64,000 nucleotides of DNA from Kineococcus endophyticus (GTDB lineage Bacteria > Actinomycetota > Actinomycetes > Actinomycetales > Kineococcaceae), in the NCBI RefSeq assembly GCF_040796495.1, contig NZ_JBFNQN010000005.1, positions 248,001-312,000 of the forward strand, read 5' to 3'. Both the position numbers and the translations under genes were made by a program. Under the pieces are notes generated by a model, which saw only the letters and a program-made list of their open reading frames with translations, was not told where the DNA came from and searched no databases. This document shows, piece by piece, positions 52,171 through 64,000 of this stretch (the first letter of the stretch is position 1; the number at the start of each line of letters is the position of its first letter).

Positions 52171-53037
52171 TCAGGCGCCGAGCTCGGCCAGCCGCGGGAC
52201 GACCTCCTCGCCGAAGCGGCGGACGCTGCCGGGCTCGAAGTACCCGCGGAACCCGCCGTGGACGTGGGTCACGCCGAGCGCGGCGAAACCTCGGCACTTC
52301 TCGACGAACCCGTCGACGTCGGCCGGGTCGGCGACGTCCATGACGGTCTTCTCGATCTCGCCGTAGTCACGGCCGAGGTCGTCGCAGTGGCGTTTGAGCA
52401 CCTCGAGCTTGTGGGCGATGTCGTCACCCCCGAACAGGTTGCACGCGTCGCCGTACTGCGCGACGAGGCGCAGGGTCTTGCGCTCGCCCCCGCCGCCGAT
52501 GAGGACCGGCGGGTGCGGCCGGCGCAGCGGCTGCGGGCTGTTCAGCGTGCGGCCCAGCGTGTAGTGGGTCCCCTCGAAGGGTTCCTCCGACTCCGACCAC
52601 ATCTGCCGGCAGACGCGCAGGGTCTCCTCGAGCCGCTCGAACCGTTCGGCCGTGGGGGGGAACGGCAGCCCCAGGCCGGTGGCCTCCTGCTCGAACCACG
52701 CCGCGCCGATGCCGAGCCAGGCCCGTCCACCGGACAGGACGTCGAGGGTGGTGACGAGCTTGGCGAGCACCCCCGGTTCCCGGTAGGTGACCGCGGTGAC
52801 CCAGGCGAGCAGTTCCACGCGTTCGGTGCGGGCCGCGATGAACCCCAGGGTCGTGTACGCCTCGAGCATCGCGCGCTCGGCGTCCCCGATGGGCGGGATC
52901 TGCCACAGGTGGTCCATGACGCTGACGGAGCGGAACCCGGACTCCTCGGCCTCGGTGACGACGCGGACGAGGTCCTCGCGGAGGGTGGCGGGGCCGCCCG
53001 GGTTGGTGAAGTCGGAGACGTGCAGACCGATGTGCAT
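52171..53037 (-). CDS. F420-dependent LLM-class oxidoreductase
   Basis: A 288-residue luciferase-like TIM-barrel protein of the F420 subgroup, with GLHVSDFTNPGG, SVSVMDHLWQIPPIGDAERA, TERVELLAWVTAVTYREPGV, VLSGGRAWLGIGAAWFEQEA and PVLIGGGGERKTLRLVAQYG. It probably uses coenzyme F420 rather than FMN. ATG start. It is convergent with the LLM monooxygenase, with a single base between stops. No partner or substrate is evident. Confidence 0.84.
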   Translation of the reverse strand: MHIGLHVSDFTNPGGPATLREDLVRVVTEAEESGFRSVSVMDHLWQIPPIGDAERAMLEAYTTLGFIAARTERVELLAWVTAVTYREPGVLAKLVTTLDVLSGGRAWLGIGAAWFEQEATGLGLPFPPTAERFERLEETLRVCRQMWSESEEPFEGTHYTLGRTLNSPQPLRRPHPPVLIGGGGERKTLRLVAQYGDACNLFGGDDIAHKLEVLKRHCDDLGRDYGEIEKTVMDVADPADVDGFVEKCRGFAALGVTHVHGGFRGYFEPGSVRRFGEEVVPRLAELGA

Positions 53038-53089
53038 GGGAACTCCTGACGCGCGGTGGGTCCGGTCGTCCGGACGCTACGCCTGCCCC

Positions 53090-53485
53090 TCAGCGCAGGC
53101 GCACGCGGATGGGTCCCTTCGCGGTCGACGGGTCGACGACGCGGCCGCCCTGGGTGATCTCGGCCTCGCCGGCCGCCACGAGCCGCCGCGCGGCCGACCG
53201 GGCCGGTTCCATGAGGTCGCGCCAGTCCTCGCCGCCGACCGCTCGGGCTACCTCGCTCGGGCACACCGTCTTCGACCGACCGCGTTCGTCGAGCAGCCGG
53301 CGCAGCGTCGTCTCGAGGTCCGCGTCGACACCGCTGGACGACTTCGCCCGGCGGCGGCAGGCGTCGGAGCAGTACTTCACCGCCTCCCAGTCGCGTTCCC
53401 ACTTCTTGCGCCATGTGATGGTCCGCCCGCAGACGGCGCAGTCCTTGGTCGGGACCTGGGGCGTGCCTCTCGTGCGCCCGCTCAT
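53090..53485 (-). CDS. DUF2256 zinc-ribbon + DUF3253 winged-helix protein
   Basis: A 131-residue fusion. Residues about 10-45 carry DCAVCGRTITWRKKWERDW and YCSDACRRRAK, a C-x2-C...C-x3-C zinc ribbon of DUF2256 type. Residues about 52-131 match DUF3253, a small winged-helix-like domain (LETTLRRLLDERGRSKTVCP, VARAVGGEDWRDLMEPARSA). No function is established. The ATG overlaps the stop of the upstream sugar-binding protein (ATGA), which is odd company and may be fortuitous. Confidence 0.78.
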   Translation of the reverse strand: MSGRTRGTPQVPTKDCAVCGRTITWRKKWERDWEAVKYCSDACRRRAKSSSGVDADLETTLRRLLDERGRSKTVCPSEVARAVGGEDWRDLMEPARSAARRLVAAGEAEITQGGRVVDPSTAKGPIRVRLR

Positions 53486-54792
53486 CCGCGGATCGCCGCG
53501 TTGGCCGCGTCCTGGGCCTGCTTCATCCCCTGGGCGACGGGGATGCGCCCGAGGAACACCTCCTTGAGGACCTCGTCGGCCGCGGACTGCCCCGTCTGCG
53601 CGCGGGGCCCGTGCGGGGCGGGCATGACGTCTGTCGCGGCGGCGGCGTCCAGGAACGGCTGGACGTCCACGCCCTTGCCCTTCCAGTAGTCGAGGTAGGA
53701 CTGCTGGGCGGCCGTGACGGCGGGGAAGGCGGCCCCCTCGGCCCCGATGGGTGCGGCCCCCTCCTCGCTGCCGAGCCACTCCAGCACCTTGAGGGCCGCG
53801 TCCTTGTCCTTCGTCTTCGCGTTGCCCACCGCCACGATGCCGTTGGTGACGAGGACGCGTCCGGCGGGTCCGGTGAGGCCGGGCGCGATGCCCCACTCGA
53901 ACTGGGCGCCGTCCGCGACGTTCTTGAGGTTGTACGTCCCGGACTGGAACAGGGCCATGGTCCCCTGGGTGAACTGGTCGCGGGAGAAGTCGCCGTTGTC
54001 GTTCGTGTCGGCGGCCGAGGGGGACACCTTGTCGCGGTTGATGAGGTCCACCACGTACTGCATGGCCTCCACGGACTTCGGATCGTCGCCGAACACGTAG
54101 GTGTCGTCGTCGGCCTGCCACCGGCCGCCGTTGGACCCGACGAAGTCGTAGAAGATCGCCTGCAGGTCGTAGGCCGCGTTGAAGCCGTACTGCGTCCTGG
54201 CCCCCTCGGTGCGCGTCAGCGCCTTCGCCGCGGGCAGGAACGTGTCGCCGGTCCCGGCGGGGTTCCACGTGAGGATCGAGGGGTCGACACCCGCGGCCTG
54301 GACGAGCTGGCGGTTGTAGAACAACCCGATGGCGTCCGACAGCTGCGGGACGCCCCAGAGCGACCCCTTGCGCGTGTACTGGTCGACGACGGTCTTCTGC
54401 CACCCGCCGACCGCGTCGGGCAGCTCCTCGCCGACGTTGAGGAACGTGCCCGAGTCGACGTAGACCCCGAAGTTCGAGCTGTTGACCCACAGGACGTCCG
54501 GCAGCGTGCCGCCGGCCACGTCGGCGGGCAGCTTGTCCCAGTAGCTGGCCCACGGGACCATCTCGATCTTCGGCGTGATGCCCGGGTTCTTCGCGCGGAA
54601 CGCCTCGAAGCTCTTCTCGTAGGCGGGCTGGACGGTGTCGTCCCAGAGCCGGACGGTCACGGTCGTCCCGCCCCCGGAGGACCCGCCACCCGAGGAACCG
54701 TCGTCGGCGATGGAGCAACCGCTCAGGGCCGCGGTGCCGAGGCCCGCCGCCAGTCCACCGCGCAGCAGGTTCCGCCTCGTGACAGTGCTCAT
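53482..54792 (-). CDS. ABC transporter sugar-binding lipoprotein (second importer)
   Basis: Solute-binding protein of 436 residues. The N-terminus TRRNLLRGGLAAGLGTAALS has a twin-arginine motif and leads to the lipobox LSGC at residues 23-26, followed by a Ser/Gly linker. Later marks include VTVRLWDDTVQPAYEKSFEA, LPDVLWVNSS and FSRDQFTQGTMALFQSGTYN. ATG start. In order of transcription the operon is permease, permease, binding protein. The ligand is unknown; no regulator or glycosidase adjoins it. Confidence 0.88.
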   Translation of the reverse strand: MSTVTRRNLLRGGLAAGLGTAALSGCSIADDGSSGGGSSGGGTTVTVRLWDDTVQPAYEKSFEAFRAKNPGITPKIEMVPWASYWDKLPADVAGGTLPDVLWVNSSNFGVYVDSGTFLNVGEELPDAVGGWQKTVVDQYTRKGSLWGVPQLSDAIGLFYNRQLVQAAGVDPSILTWNPAGTGDTFLPAAKALTRTEGARTQYGFNAAYDLQAIFYDFVGSNGGRWQADDDTYVFGDDPKSVEAMQYVVDLINRDKVSPSAADTNDNGDFSRDQFTQGTMALFQSGTYNLKNVADGAQFEWGIAPGLTGPAGRVLVTNGIVAVGNAKTKDKDAALKVLEWLGSEEGAAPIGAEGAAFPAVTAAQQSYLDYWKGKGVDVQPFLDAAAATDVMPAPHGPRAQTGQSAADEVLKEVFLGRIPVAQGMKQAQDAANAAIRG

Positions 54793-54810
54793 GTCGATTC
54801 CTCCCGTGGC

Positions 54811-55638
54811 TCAGCGGAATCCGGTGAGCGAGATGGACTCCGTGACGTGCTTGTTGACGAGCAGGAACAGGACGACGAGCGGCGCCATGGCGAGGGTCGT
54901 GGCCGCGGTGACGAGCGTCCAGTTGCCGTTGTACTGGCTCTGCAGGTTCGCGGTGGCGACCGTCAGCGTCTGCCACGTCGGTCCGGTCGTGATGATGAGC
55001 GGCCAGAGGAAGTTGTTCCACTGGCTGACGACGGTGATGACGGCGAGCGTGGCCAGCACCGGCCGGGACAACGGCACGACGACGTGCCGCAGGATGCGCA
55101 GGGTGCCGCACCCGTCGAGGCGGGCCGCGTCCTCGAGGTCCTGCGGGACGGCGCGGAAGTGCTCGCGCAGCAGGTACACCGCGAACGGCGACCCGAAGAG
55201 GGTCGGGAGCACGATCCCCCAGAACGTGTTCCGCAGTCCCGCCTGGGCGAACATGACGTACAGCGGGACGATGGTCACCACCTGGGGGACCATCATCGTC
55301 GCGAGGTAGCCCCCGAACAGCACGCGCCGGCCCGGAAACTGCAACCGGGCGAACGCGTAGGCCGCGAGGACCGAGCAGACGAGCTGCCCGACGAGCAGGA
55401 CGACCACGACCTGGACCGTCACGACGAGCGCCGGCACCAGCGTGTACTGACCGCCGAGGACGTCGGCGTAGTTCTGCCCCGTCCACGGCGCCGGCCACGT
55501 CAGGGTCGCCCGGCGCGCCAGTTGCGCGGGCTCCTTCAGCGACGTCAGCAGGCTCAGGACGTACGGCCCGAGCGCGAGGACGGCGCCGGCCAGCAGGACG
55601 AGGTAGGTCCCCACGACCCCTGCGGTGCGACGGGTCAC
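54811..55638 (-). CDS. Sugar ABC transporter permease (MalG type)
   Basis: A 275-residue permease with six predicted membrane segments and the EAA loop as DLEDAARLDGCGTLRILRHV near residue 170. Its GTG at 55638 overlaps the previous permease stop (GTGA), and it ends 18 bases before the binding-protein gene. LTSLKEPAQL and PLIITTGPTWQTLTVA are typical of the subfamily. Confidence 0.9.
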   Translation of the reverse strand: MTRRTAGVVGTYLVLLAGAVLALGPYVLSLLTSLKEPAQLARRATLTWPAPWTGQNYADVLGGQYTLVPALVVTVQVVVVLLVGQLVCSVLAAYAFARLQFPGRRVLFGGYLATMMVPQVVTIVPLYVMFAQAGLRNTFWGIVLPTLFGSPFAVYLLREHFRAVPQDLEDAARLDGCGTLRILRHVVVPLSRPVLATLAVITVVSQWNNFLWPLIITTGPTWQTLTVATANLQSQYNGNWTLVTAATTLAMAPLVVLFLLVNKHVTESISLTGFR

Positions 55639-56510
55639 GAGGCCACCTCGTAGGTGGTGCGGCGTCCGAACCACCACCGCTGCGCGAGGGTCAGGACCAC
55701 GAGGAAGACCGTCAGGACCACCGCGATCGCGGCCGCCCGACCCATCCGCAGGGCGGTGAAGGCCTCGGAATAGATCTCGTACGCCAGCAGGGAGGTCGCC
55801 CCGCCCGGGCCCCCGCCCGTCATGGCGTAGACCGTGTCGAAGACCTGGAAGCTGGAGATGATCCCGGTGATGAGGACGAAGGAGGTCGTCGGCCGCAGCA
55901 GCGGCAGCGTGATGCTCCAGAAGACCCGCCAGGGTCCGGCCCCGTCGACGCGGGCTGCGTCGGCCAGTTGCGCCGGGATGCCCGCCAGACCGGCGAGGAA
56001 GAACAGGGCGACGTACCCCACCTGCGTCCAGACCGTCACGAACGCCACGGCCGGCAGCGCCAGGGAGTGGCTCGTCAGCCACTCCACGCGCGTCCCGAGG
56101 ATCGCGTTCAGGGCTCCCGTCGACGGGTCGAACATCCACCGCCACACCAGGCCGACGACGAGCGGGGCGCAGACCCACGGGACCACGTAGAGGACGCGGA
56201 AGAAGGTGGACCCCGGGAGCCGGCGCGCGAGGAGGACGGCGACGAACAACCCCAGCGCCGTCTGGACGGGGATGACGAGGACGGTGAACAGGAGGGTGAC
56301 GGCGAAGGAGTGCCGGATGCCCGCGTCGCTCAGGACGGTGGCGTAGTTGTCCAGGCCCGCCCAGCGGGCCGGTGAGACGAGGTCCCAGCGCTGCAGGCTG
56401 AGCCACAGCGCGACACCGACGGGGACGAGGAGGAACACGACGGTCCCGAGCAGGCTCGGCGCGAGCAGGGCCCACCCCGTCACCGCGTCCCTCGTCCGGC
56501 GTGTGCGCAC
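55635..56510 (-). CDS. Sugar ABC transporter permease (MalF type)
   Basis: First gene of the second importer. The 291-residue permease has six membrane segments from WALLAPSLLGTVVFLLVPVG and an EAA loop QLADAARVDGAGPWRVFWSI near residue 185. GTG start with GGGAGGTGA 5 bases upstream. As with the first importer, no ATPase is encoded nearby. Confidence 0.9.
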   Translation of the reverse strand: MRTRRTRDAVTGWALLAPSLLGTVVFLLVPVGVALWLSLQRWDLVSPARWAGLDNYATVLSDAGIRHSFAVTLLFTVLVIPVQTALGLFVAVLLARRLPGSTFFRVLYVVPWVCAPLVVGLVWRWMFDPSTGALNAILGTRVEWLTSHSLALPAVAFVTVWTQVGYVALFFLAGLAGIPAQLADAARVDGAGPWRVFWSITLPLLRPTTSFVLITGIISSFQVFDTVYAMTGGGPGGATSLLAYEIYSEAFTALRMGRAAAIAVVLTVFLVVLTLAQRWWFGRRTTYEVAS

Positions 56511-56622
56511 CCGTCACCTCCCGCTCGCCCGGTGGTCAACATGCCACGCCCGCAGTGCGCTCGCGACGGGAGGGGGCTAGGTTGGTGAGGCCCTTGCACG
56601 TTCAACGAAACTGGAGGACCCA

Positions 56623-57228
56623 GTGAGCGACGTGAAGCTCGCGATCGTCTACTACTCCGCGACCGGGACGGTCCGCGCGATGGCCGAGCGCCTCGCCGCC
56701 GCCGGCGAGCAGGCCGGCGCCGAGGTGCGCCTGCGCCAGGTCGACCGTCAGCCCACCGGCGGCGAGAAGGCCGCCACCGACGCCCAGCAGGCCGAGGCGG
56801 AGGAGTCGCGGGGCGCCGAGGGCGTCACCGCCGACGACATCGTCTGGGCCGACGCCGTGCTGTTCGGCTCCCCCACGCGTTACGGCAACATCGCCGGCCA
56901 GCTCAAGGTCTTCATCGACTCCCTCGGCCCGCAGTGGGCCCAGGGTCAGCTCGCCGACAAGGTGTACGCCGGCTTCACGTCCTCCCAGACCGCGCACGGC
57001 GGCCAGGAGACGACCCTGCTGGCGCTGTACAACTCCATCTACCACTTCGGCGGCATCATCGTCCCGCCCGGGTACACCGACGGCTCGAAGTTTGTCGACG
57101 GCAACCCCTACGGCGTCAGCCACGTCACCGGCGGCGGCAACGACATCCCCCTCGGCGACGTGGAGTTCACCGCCCTGGACCACCTCGCGAACCGCGTCGT
57201 CGGGATCGCCCGCAAGTTCAAGGGCTGA
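56623..57228 (+). CDS. wrbA: NAD(P)H:quinone oxidoreductase, WrbA type
   Basis: Flavodoxin-fold enzyme that reduces quinones by two electrons, limiting oxidative stress. The 201-residue protein has the FMN phosphate loop YYSATGTVRAMAE near residue 10, FGSPTRYGNIAGQLKVFIDS near residue 87 and SSQTAHGGQETTLLALYNSI with the WrbA-specific insert. GTG start with GGAGGA upstream. TAGGTT at 56578-56583 is a possible -10. Ends at a strong terminator. Confidence 0.92.
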   Translation: MSDVKLAIVYYSATGTVRAMAERLAAAGEQAGAEVRLRQVDRQPTGGEKAATDAQQAEAEESRGAEGVTADDIVWADAVLFGSPTRYGNIAGQLKVFIDSLGPQWAQGQLADKVYAGFTSSQTAHGGQETTLLALYNSIYHFGGIIVPPGYTDGSKFVDGNPYGVSHVTGGGNDIPLGDVEFTALDHLANRVVGIARKFKG

Positions 57229-57248
57229 GCCCGCAGTCGGGCCGACGC

Positions 57249-57287
57249 ACGAGACCCCCGCACCGGAGCCCGGTGCGGGGGTCTCGT
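57249..57287. terminator. Bidirectional terminator between wrbA and ilvC
   Basis: Perfect 18-bp stem (57249-57266 with 57270-57287) around a 3-base loop, 20 bases past the wrbA stop and 11 bases past the ilvC stop on the other strand. Confidence 0.85.
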
Positions 57288-57298
57288 CGTCCTCGGGG

Positions 57299-60719
<3,421 letters not shown>

Positions 60720-60797
60720 CTCGGTGTCCTCCTCGGGCGGTGCCGTTCACGGTGGTCGTGCTTCCCGGACGCCCGGCGTGTTCGGTCCGCCGGACGC

Positions 60798-60835
60798 AAA
60801 AAGACCCCTCAGCCAGGGATGGCGTGTGAGGGGTC
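60798..60835 (-). terminator. ilvB attenuator (intrinsic terminator with U-run)
   Basis: On the minus strand GACCCCTCA (60827-60835) pairs with TGAGGGGTC (60803-60811), with an inner GCCA/TGGC helix, and is followed by TTTTT (60798-60802). This is a textbook intrinsic terminator and the only U-tailed one in the window. It lies 21 bases downstream of the leader peptide stop and 78 bases before ilvB. Confidence 0.88.
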
Positions 60836-60855
60836 GCGCGCTCGGCCGAACTGAC

Positions 60856-60894
60856 TCAGCCGGCGCGCTGTCCGATGGCTACGAGGAACCGCAT
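60856..60894 (-). CDS. ilvB leader peptide MRFLVAIGQRAG
   Basis: A 12-residue reading frame (ATG CGG TTC CTC GTA GCC ATC ... TGA) containing consecutive Leu-Val-Ala-Ile codons, the amino acids made through the downstream operon. Ribosome stalling on these codons when branched-chain aminoacyl-tRNAs are scarce would favour an alternative fold over the terminator. The ATG lacks a ribosome-binding site but lies 8 bases from a -10 box, so it is probably the first codon of the transcript. Analogous peptides precede ilvB in Corynebacterium and Streptomyces. Confidence 0.85.
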   Translation of the reverse strand: MRFLVAIGQRAG

Positions 60895-60901
60895 GGGTGG
60901 A

Positions 60902-60930
60902 AAGGTAGCCGTCCCGCGGCGCGCTGTCAG
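60902..60930 (-). promoter_or_regulatory. ilvBNC promoter with -35 dyad
   Basis: CTGACA (60925-60930) and TACCTT (60902-60907) on the minus strand are exactly 17 bases apart and place the transcript start at the leader peptide ATG. The -35 lies inside the perfect dyad GCGCTGTC-AGCC-GACAGCGC (60921-60940). Two CGTCTCA half-sites (60945-60951, 60966-60972) lie just upstream. Confidence 0.65.
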
Positions 60931-60999
60931 CCGACAGCGCGCCGCGTCTCACATCGTGGACATCCCGTCTCAGAACCGGGACGTCCGGTCGAGCGCAGG

Positions 61000-62703
61000 T
61001 CAGCTGCAGACCGCGCCGACCGAGGCCGACTGCACCTGCTTGGCGTACTTGGCCAGGACCCCGCGCGTGAACACGGGCGGCAGCGGGGCCCAGCCCTCGC
61101 GCCGGGCCGCCAGCTCCTCGTCGTCGACGAGGACCTCGAGCGTCTTGCCCGCGACGTCGAGGCGGATGCGGTCGCCGTCGCGGACGAACGCGACCGGTCC
61201 CCCGTCGACGGCCTCGGGGGCGATGTGCCCCACGCACAGGCCCGTCGTCCCGCCGGAGAAGCGGCCGTCAGTGAGCAGGAGCACGTCCTTGCCCAGCCCC
61301 GCGCCCTTGATCGCCCCGGTGATCGCGAGCATCTCGCGCATCCCCGGACCGCCCTTGGGGCCCTCGTAGCGGATGACGACGACGTCGCCGGCCGAGATCG
61401 TGCCGTCCTCGAGGGCGTCGAGGGCCGCGCGCTCGCGCTCGAAGACGCGGGCCGTGCCCTCGAACACCTCCGAGTCGAACCCGGCGCTCTTCACCACGGC
61501 CCCGCCCGGGGCGAGGTTGCCCGTGAGGATCGTGATGCCGCCGGTCTTGTGGATCGGGTTGTCCAGGGCGCGCAGCACGACCCCGTCGACGTCCGGCGGC
61601 GCGATGTCGGCGAGGTTCTCGGCCATCGTCTTCCCGGTCACCGTCAGCACGTCGCCGTGCAGCAGACCGGCGTCCAGCAGCGCGCGCATGACGACGGGGA
61701 TCCCGCCGATGCGGTCGACGTCGACCATGACGTGCTTGCCGAACGGCTTGAGGTCGCCCAGGTGCGGCACCTTGCCCGCGACGCGGTCGAAGTCGGCGAG
61801 GGTGAGGTCGACCTCGGCCTCGTAGGCGATGGCCAGCAGGTGCAGCACGGCGTTGGTCGAGCCGCCGAGGGCCATGACGACGGCGATGGCGTTCTCGAAC
61901 GCCTCCTTGGTGAGGATCTGCCGGGCCGTGATGCCGTGGCGCAGCAGGTTGACCACGGCCTCGCCCGAGCGGCGGGCGAACCCGTCGCGGCGGCGGTCGG
62001 TCGCAGGCGGCGCGGCGCTGCCGGGCAGCGACATGCCGAGCGCCTCGGCGGCGGCGGCCATCGTGTTGGCGGTGTACATGCCGCCGCAGGCGCCCTCGCC
62101 CGGGCAGATCGCGCGCTCGATGACGTCGACGTCCTCACGCGACATGAGCCCGCGGGCGCAGGCCCCGACGGCCTCGAAGGCGTCGATGAGCGTGACCTCG
62201 TGCTCGCTGCCGTCGGAGAGCTTGGCCCGGCCCGGCAGGATCGTCCCGGCGTAGAGGAAGACGCTCGCGAGGTCGAGGCGCGCGGCGGCCATGAGCATGC
62301 CGGGCAGCGACTTGTCGCAGCCGGCGAGCAGGACCGAGCCGTCGAGGCGCTCGGCGCTCATGACCGTCTCGACGGAGTCGGCGATGACCTCGCGCGAGAC
62401 GAGGGAGAAGTGCATCCCCTGGTGGCCCATGGAGATGCCGTCGGAGACGGAGATGGTGCCGAACTCCAGCGGGTACCCGCGGGCGGCGTGCACCCCGTCC
62501 TTGACGGCCTTGGCGAGGCGGTCCAGGGGCAGGTTGCAGGGGGTGATCTCGTTCCAGCTCGAGGCGACGCCGATCTGGGGCTTCTCCCAGTCGTCGTCCC
62601 CCATGCCGACGGCGCGGAGCATGCCGCGCGAGGCGGTCGCCTCCAGCCCGTCGGTGACCTGCCGGCTGCGCGGTTTGACGTCGATCTCATCGGCTGGGCT
62701 CAC
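61000..62703 (-). CDS. ilvD: Dihydroxy-acid dehydratase
   Basis: Iron-sulfur enzyme that dehydrates dihydroxy acids to the 2-oxo acids of valine and isoleucine. From the GTG at 62703 it has 567 residues. The cluster ligands are in [19 protein letters not shown] near residue 124 and [16 protein letters not shown] near residue 197. [17 protein letters not shown] and [20 protein letters not shown] are also present. The GTG lies 7 bases after TACACT without a ribosome-binding site, so a leaderless message is likely. It follows the ilvB leader region in the opposite order of the pathway and has its own promoter. Confidence 0.95.
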   Translation of the reverse strand: MSPADEIDVKPRSRQVTDGLEATASRGMLRAVGMGDDDWEKPQIGVASSWNEITPCNLPLDRLAKAVKDGVHAARGYPLEFGTISVSDGISMGHQGMHFSLVSREVIADSVETVMSAERLDGSVLLAGCDKSLPGMLMAAARLDLASVFLYAGTILPGRAKLSDGSEHEVTLIDAFEAVGACARGLMSREDVDVIERAICPGEGACGGMYTANTMAAAAEALGMSLPGSAAPPATDRRRDGFARRSGEAVVNLLRHGITARQILTKEAFENAIAVVMALGGSTNAVLHLLAIAYEAEVDLTLADFDRVAGKVPHLGDLKPFGKHVMVDVDRIGGIPVVMRALLDAGLLHGDVLTVTGKTMAENLADIAPPDVDGVVLRALDNPIHKTGGITILTGNLAPGGAVVKSAGFDSEVFEGTARVFERERAALDALEDGTISAGDVVVIRYEGPKGGPGMREMLAITGAIKGAGLGKDVLLLTDGRFSGGTTGLCVGHIAPEAVDGGPVAFVRDGDRIRLDVAGKTLEVLVDDEELAARREGWAPLPPVFTRGVLAKYAKQVQSASVGAVCS

Positions 62704-62745
62704 GGTCGGAGTGTAGGCAACCGGGGGCGGCGGGGAGCCGGGGCG

Positions 62746-62774
62746 TTGACCGCACGCGCGGCCGAGGATACCGT
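62746..62774 (+). promoter_or_regulatory. Promoter of the Gfo/Idh-AKR fusion gene
   Basis: TTGACC (62746-62751) and TACCGT (62769-62774) are separated by exactly 17 bases. The predicted start of transcription (near 62781) is the first base of a 20-bp palindrome. Confidence 0.6.
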
Positions 62775-62780
62775 CGGCCG

Positions 62781-62800
62781 CGTCGTGAACGTTCACGACG
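62781..62800. promoter_or_regulatory. 20-bp perfect palindromic operator, LacI-family-like
   Basis: Perfect dyad with core GTGAACGTTCAC and arms CGTC/GACG, directly downstream of the -10 box. A central CG within an AACGTT core is typical of LacI/GalR-family operators. No LacI-type gene is in the window, so the regulator is encoded elsewhere. Confidence 0.7.
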
Positions 62801-62829
62801 TCCCTCCCCCCGGCTCGAAGGAGCGCCAG

Positions 62830-64000
62830 ATGTCGACCCCCACCCGCTGGGCCGTGCTCGGTCCCGGTGGCATCGCCCACCGGTTCGCCTCCCAGCTGCC
62901 CTTCGCCGACGCGCAGCTCACGGCCGTCGGCGGCTCCCCCACGGCCGGTGGCCAGGAGCGGGCCCGGGCCTTCGCCGAGGAGTTCGCCGCCCTGTCCGAC
63001 GGGGGCGCCTTCGTCGGCGACTACGACGCCGTCCTGGCCCGCGACGACGTCGACGCCGTCTACGTCAGCACCGTCCACGTCACGCACGCCCGCCTGGCCC
63101 TGGCCGCGATCCGCGCCGGCAAGCACGTGCTGTGCGAGAAGCCGTTCGCCCCGAACAACGGCAGCGTCATGGCCGTCGTCGACGCGGCCCGCGCCTCCGG
63201 CGTGAACGTCCTCGAGGCGTACATGTACGCCCACCACCCGCAGACGCAGAAGCTGCTCGACCTCGTCCGCTCCGGCGCGATCGGCACCGTCCAGCACGTC
63301 GACGCGAGCTTCGCCTTCGCCACGGGCGCGAAGCAGGGGCGCCTGTACGACGCCGACCTCGCCGGTGGCGGCATCCTCGACGTCGGCGGCTACCCCGTCT
63401 CCGCCGCGTACCTCGTCGCGAGCGCGGCCCTCGGCCGCCCGGCCGCGGTGCAGGAGTTCTCCGCCCAGGGCACGGTCGGCGAGACCGGCGTCGACGAGTG
63501 GGCGACGGCCTCGATCGTCTTCGCCGGGGGCGTCACCGCCGCCGTCCGCACGGGCGTCGCCCTGTCCGACCCGCAGACGATCACGGTCTACGGTTCGGCG
63601 GGCCGCATCCACCTGCCGGACCCGTGGACGATCCTCGGCGACACCCGCGTCGTGCTCACCCGGCCGGGCGCCGAACCGGAGGAGTTCGCGTTCGACCCGG
63701 AACTGCCGGAGAACAAGGCCTACGCCCTCGAGGCGAAGGCGCTCGTCGGCGACGACACGCCCGCGTTCACGCTCGACGACACGCTCGCCGTCAACGCCGT
63801 GCTGGACCGCTGGCGCGCCGAGATCGGACTGCGCTACCCGTTCGAGACCGACACCGCGGACATCCCCACCGTCTCGGGCCTGCCGCTGCGGCGCACCGAA
63901 CCCACGGCCATGAAGTACGGCCGCATCCCCGGCCTGGACCGCGAGGTCTCCCGCCTCGTCATGGGGTGCGACAACCAGCCCGACCTCGCGCACGCCTCCG
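62830..64000 (+). CDS. Gfo/Idh/MocA oxidoreductase fused to an aldo/keto reductase (3' end outside window)
   Basis: The frame is open from the ATG at 62830 (GAAGGAG 8 bases upstream) to the edge. Residues 1 to about 345 are a Gfo/Idh/MocA sugar dehydrogenase: Rossmann loop [37 protein letters not shown], the catalytic lysine in [12 protein letters not shown] near residue 105, and [18 protein letters not shown]. After [11 protein letters not shown] the frame passes directly into [20 protein letters not shown], the start of an aldo/keto reductase domain, from about residue 361. Two sugar-oxidoreductase activities in one chain suggest inversion or epimerisation of a sugar via a keto intermediate, which is inference. 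Controlled by the palindromic operator upstream. Confidence 0.85.
   Translation, partial: MSTPTRWAVLGPGGIAHRFASQLPFADAQLTAVGGSPTAGGQERARAFAEEFAALSDGGAFVGDYDAVLARDDVDAVYVSTVHVTHARLALAAIRAGKHVLCEKPFAPNNGSVMAVVDAARASGVNVLEAYMYAHHPQTQKLLDLVRSGAIGTVQHVDASFAFATGAKQGRLYDADLAGGGILDVGGYPVSAAYLVASAALGRPAAVQEFSAQGTVGETGVDEWATASIVFAGGVTAAVRTGVALSDPQTITVYGSAGRIHLPDPWTILGDTRVVLTRPGAEPEEFAFDPELPENKAYALEAKALVGDDTPAFTLDDTLAVNAVLDRWRAEIGLRYPFETDTADIPTVSGLPLRRTEPTAMKYGRIPGLDREVSRLVMGCDNQPDLAHAS

Overview
The window is about 64 kb of very GC-rich DNA. It is densely packed, with many GTG starts and many 4-base GTGA/ATGA stop-start overlaps, and its gene families and gene order are typically actinobacterial: the coaD-rsmD-recG block, a MhuD-type heme oxygenase, an XRE-MurA fusion, a lysine-tailed HU and F420-type luciferase-like oxidoreductases. 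A Kineococcus-like member of the Kineosporiales would fit, but the genus is inference. No phage, insertion sequence, CRISPR array or replication origin was seen.

Layout. 1-5972 (+): a translationally coupled L-rhamnose operon (rhaI, rhaD, rhaB, lldD) that takes rhamnose to pyruvate and dihydroxyacetone phosphate. 6002-7468 (-): a purine/uracil-type permease. 7582-12258: a ROK repressor divergent from a sugar ABC importer. 12519-13939: GrpB and PHP-phosphatase genes, each broken by a single-base frameshift. 13943-23973 (-): one long, tightly spaced chain reading GGDEF protein, recG, an ABC exporter pair, rsmD, coaD, a coiled-coil protein, DUF177, rpmF, rnc and mutM. 24144-28304: rpmB, thiL, a DUF3515 protein, ddl and a trans-sulfuration enzyme. 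28376-30570: XRE-MurA fusion with a palindromic operator, and a tailed HU protein.

30903-40831: leuCD with a divergent IclR regulator, tRNA-Glu and tRNA-Gln beside gltX, a lipoprotein, an FAH-family enzyme, a solitary AbiEi/DUF559-like gene bracketed by palindromic repeats, then ilvE and leuB. 40955-47940: a two-component system, a secreted protein, a MacB-like ABC transporter, a MhuD-like heme monooxygenase and a hydrolase. 47945-53037: flavin monooxygenases around metY, which has a SAM-I riboswitch and a Cys-type leader peptide. 53090-56510: a zinc-ribbon DUF2256/DUF3253 protein and a second sugar ABC importer. 56623-64000: wrbA, then ilvC-ilvN-ilvB with a leader-peptide attenuator, ilvD, and a Gfo/Idh-aldo/keto reductase fusion that runs off the right edge.

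The main biochemical theme is branched-chain amino acid synthesis (leuB, leuC, leuD, ilvB, ilvN, ilvC, ilvD, ilvE), dispersed over 32 kb but sharing a GTCTCA half-site near leuC and ilvB. Sugar uptake and catabolism and sulfur assimilation are the other themes. The most unusual features are the palindromic repeats around the AbiEi-like gene, the XRE-MurA operator, the stacked riboswitch and leader peptide before metY, the ilvB attenuator, and the operator-controlled fusion gene at the right edge.
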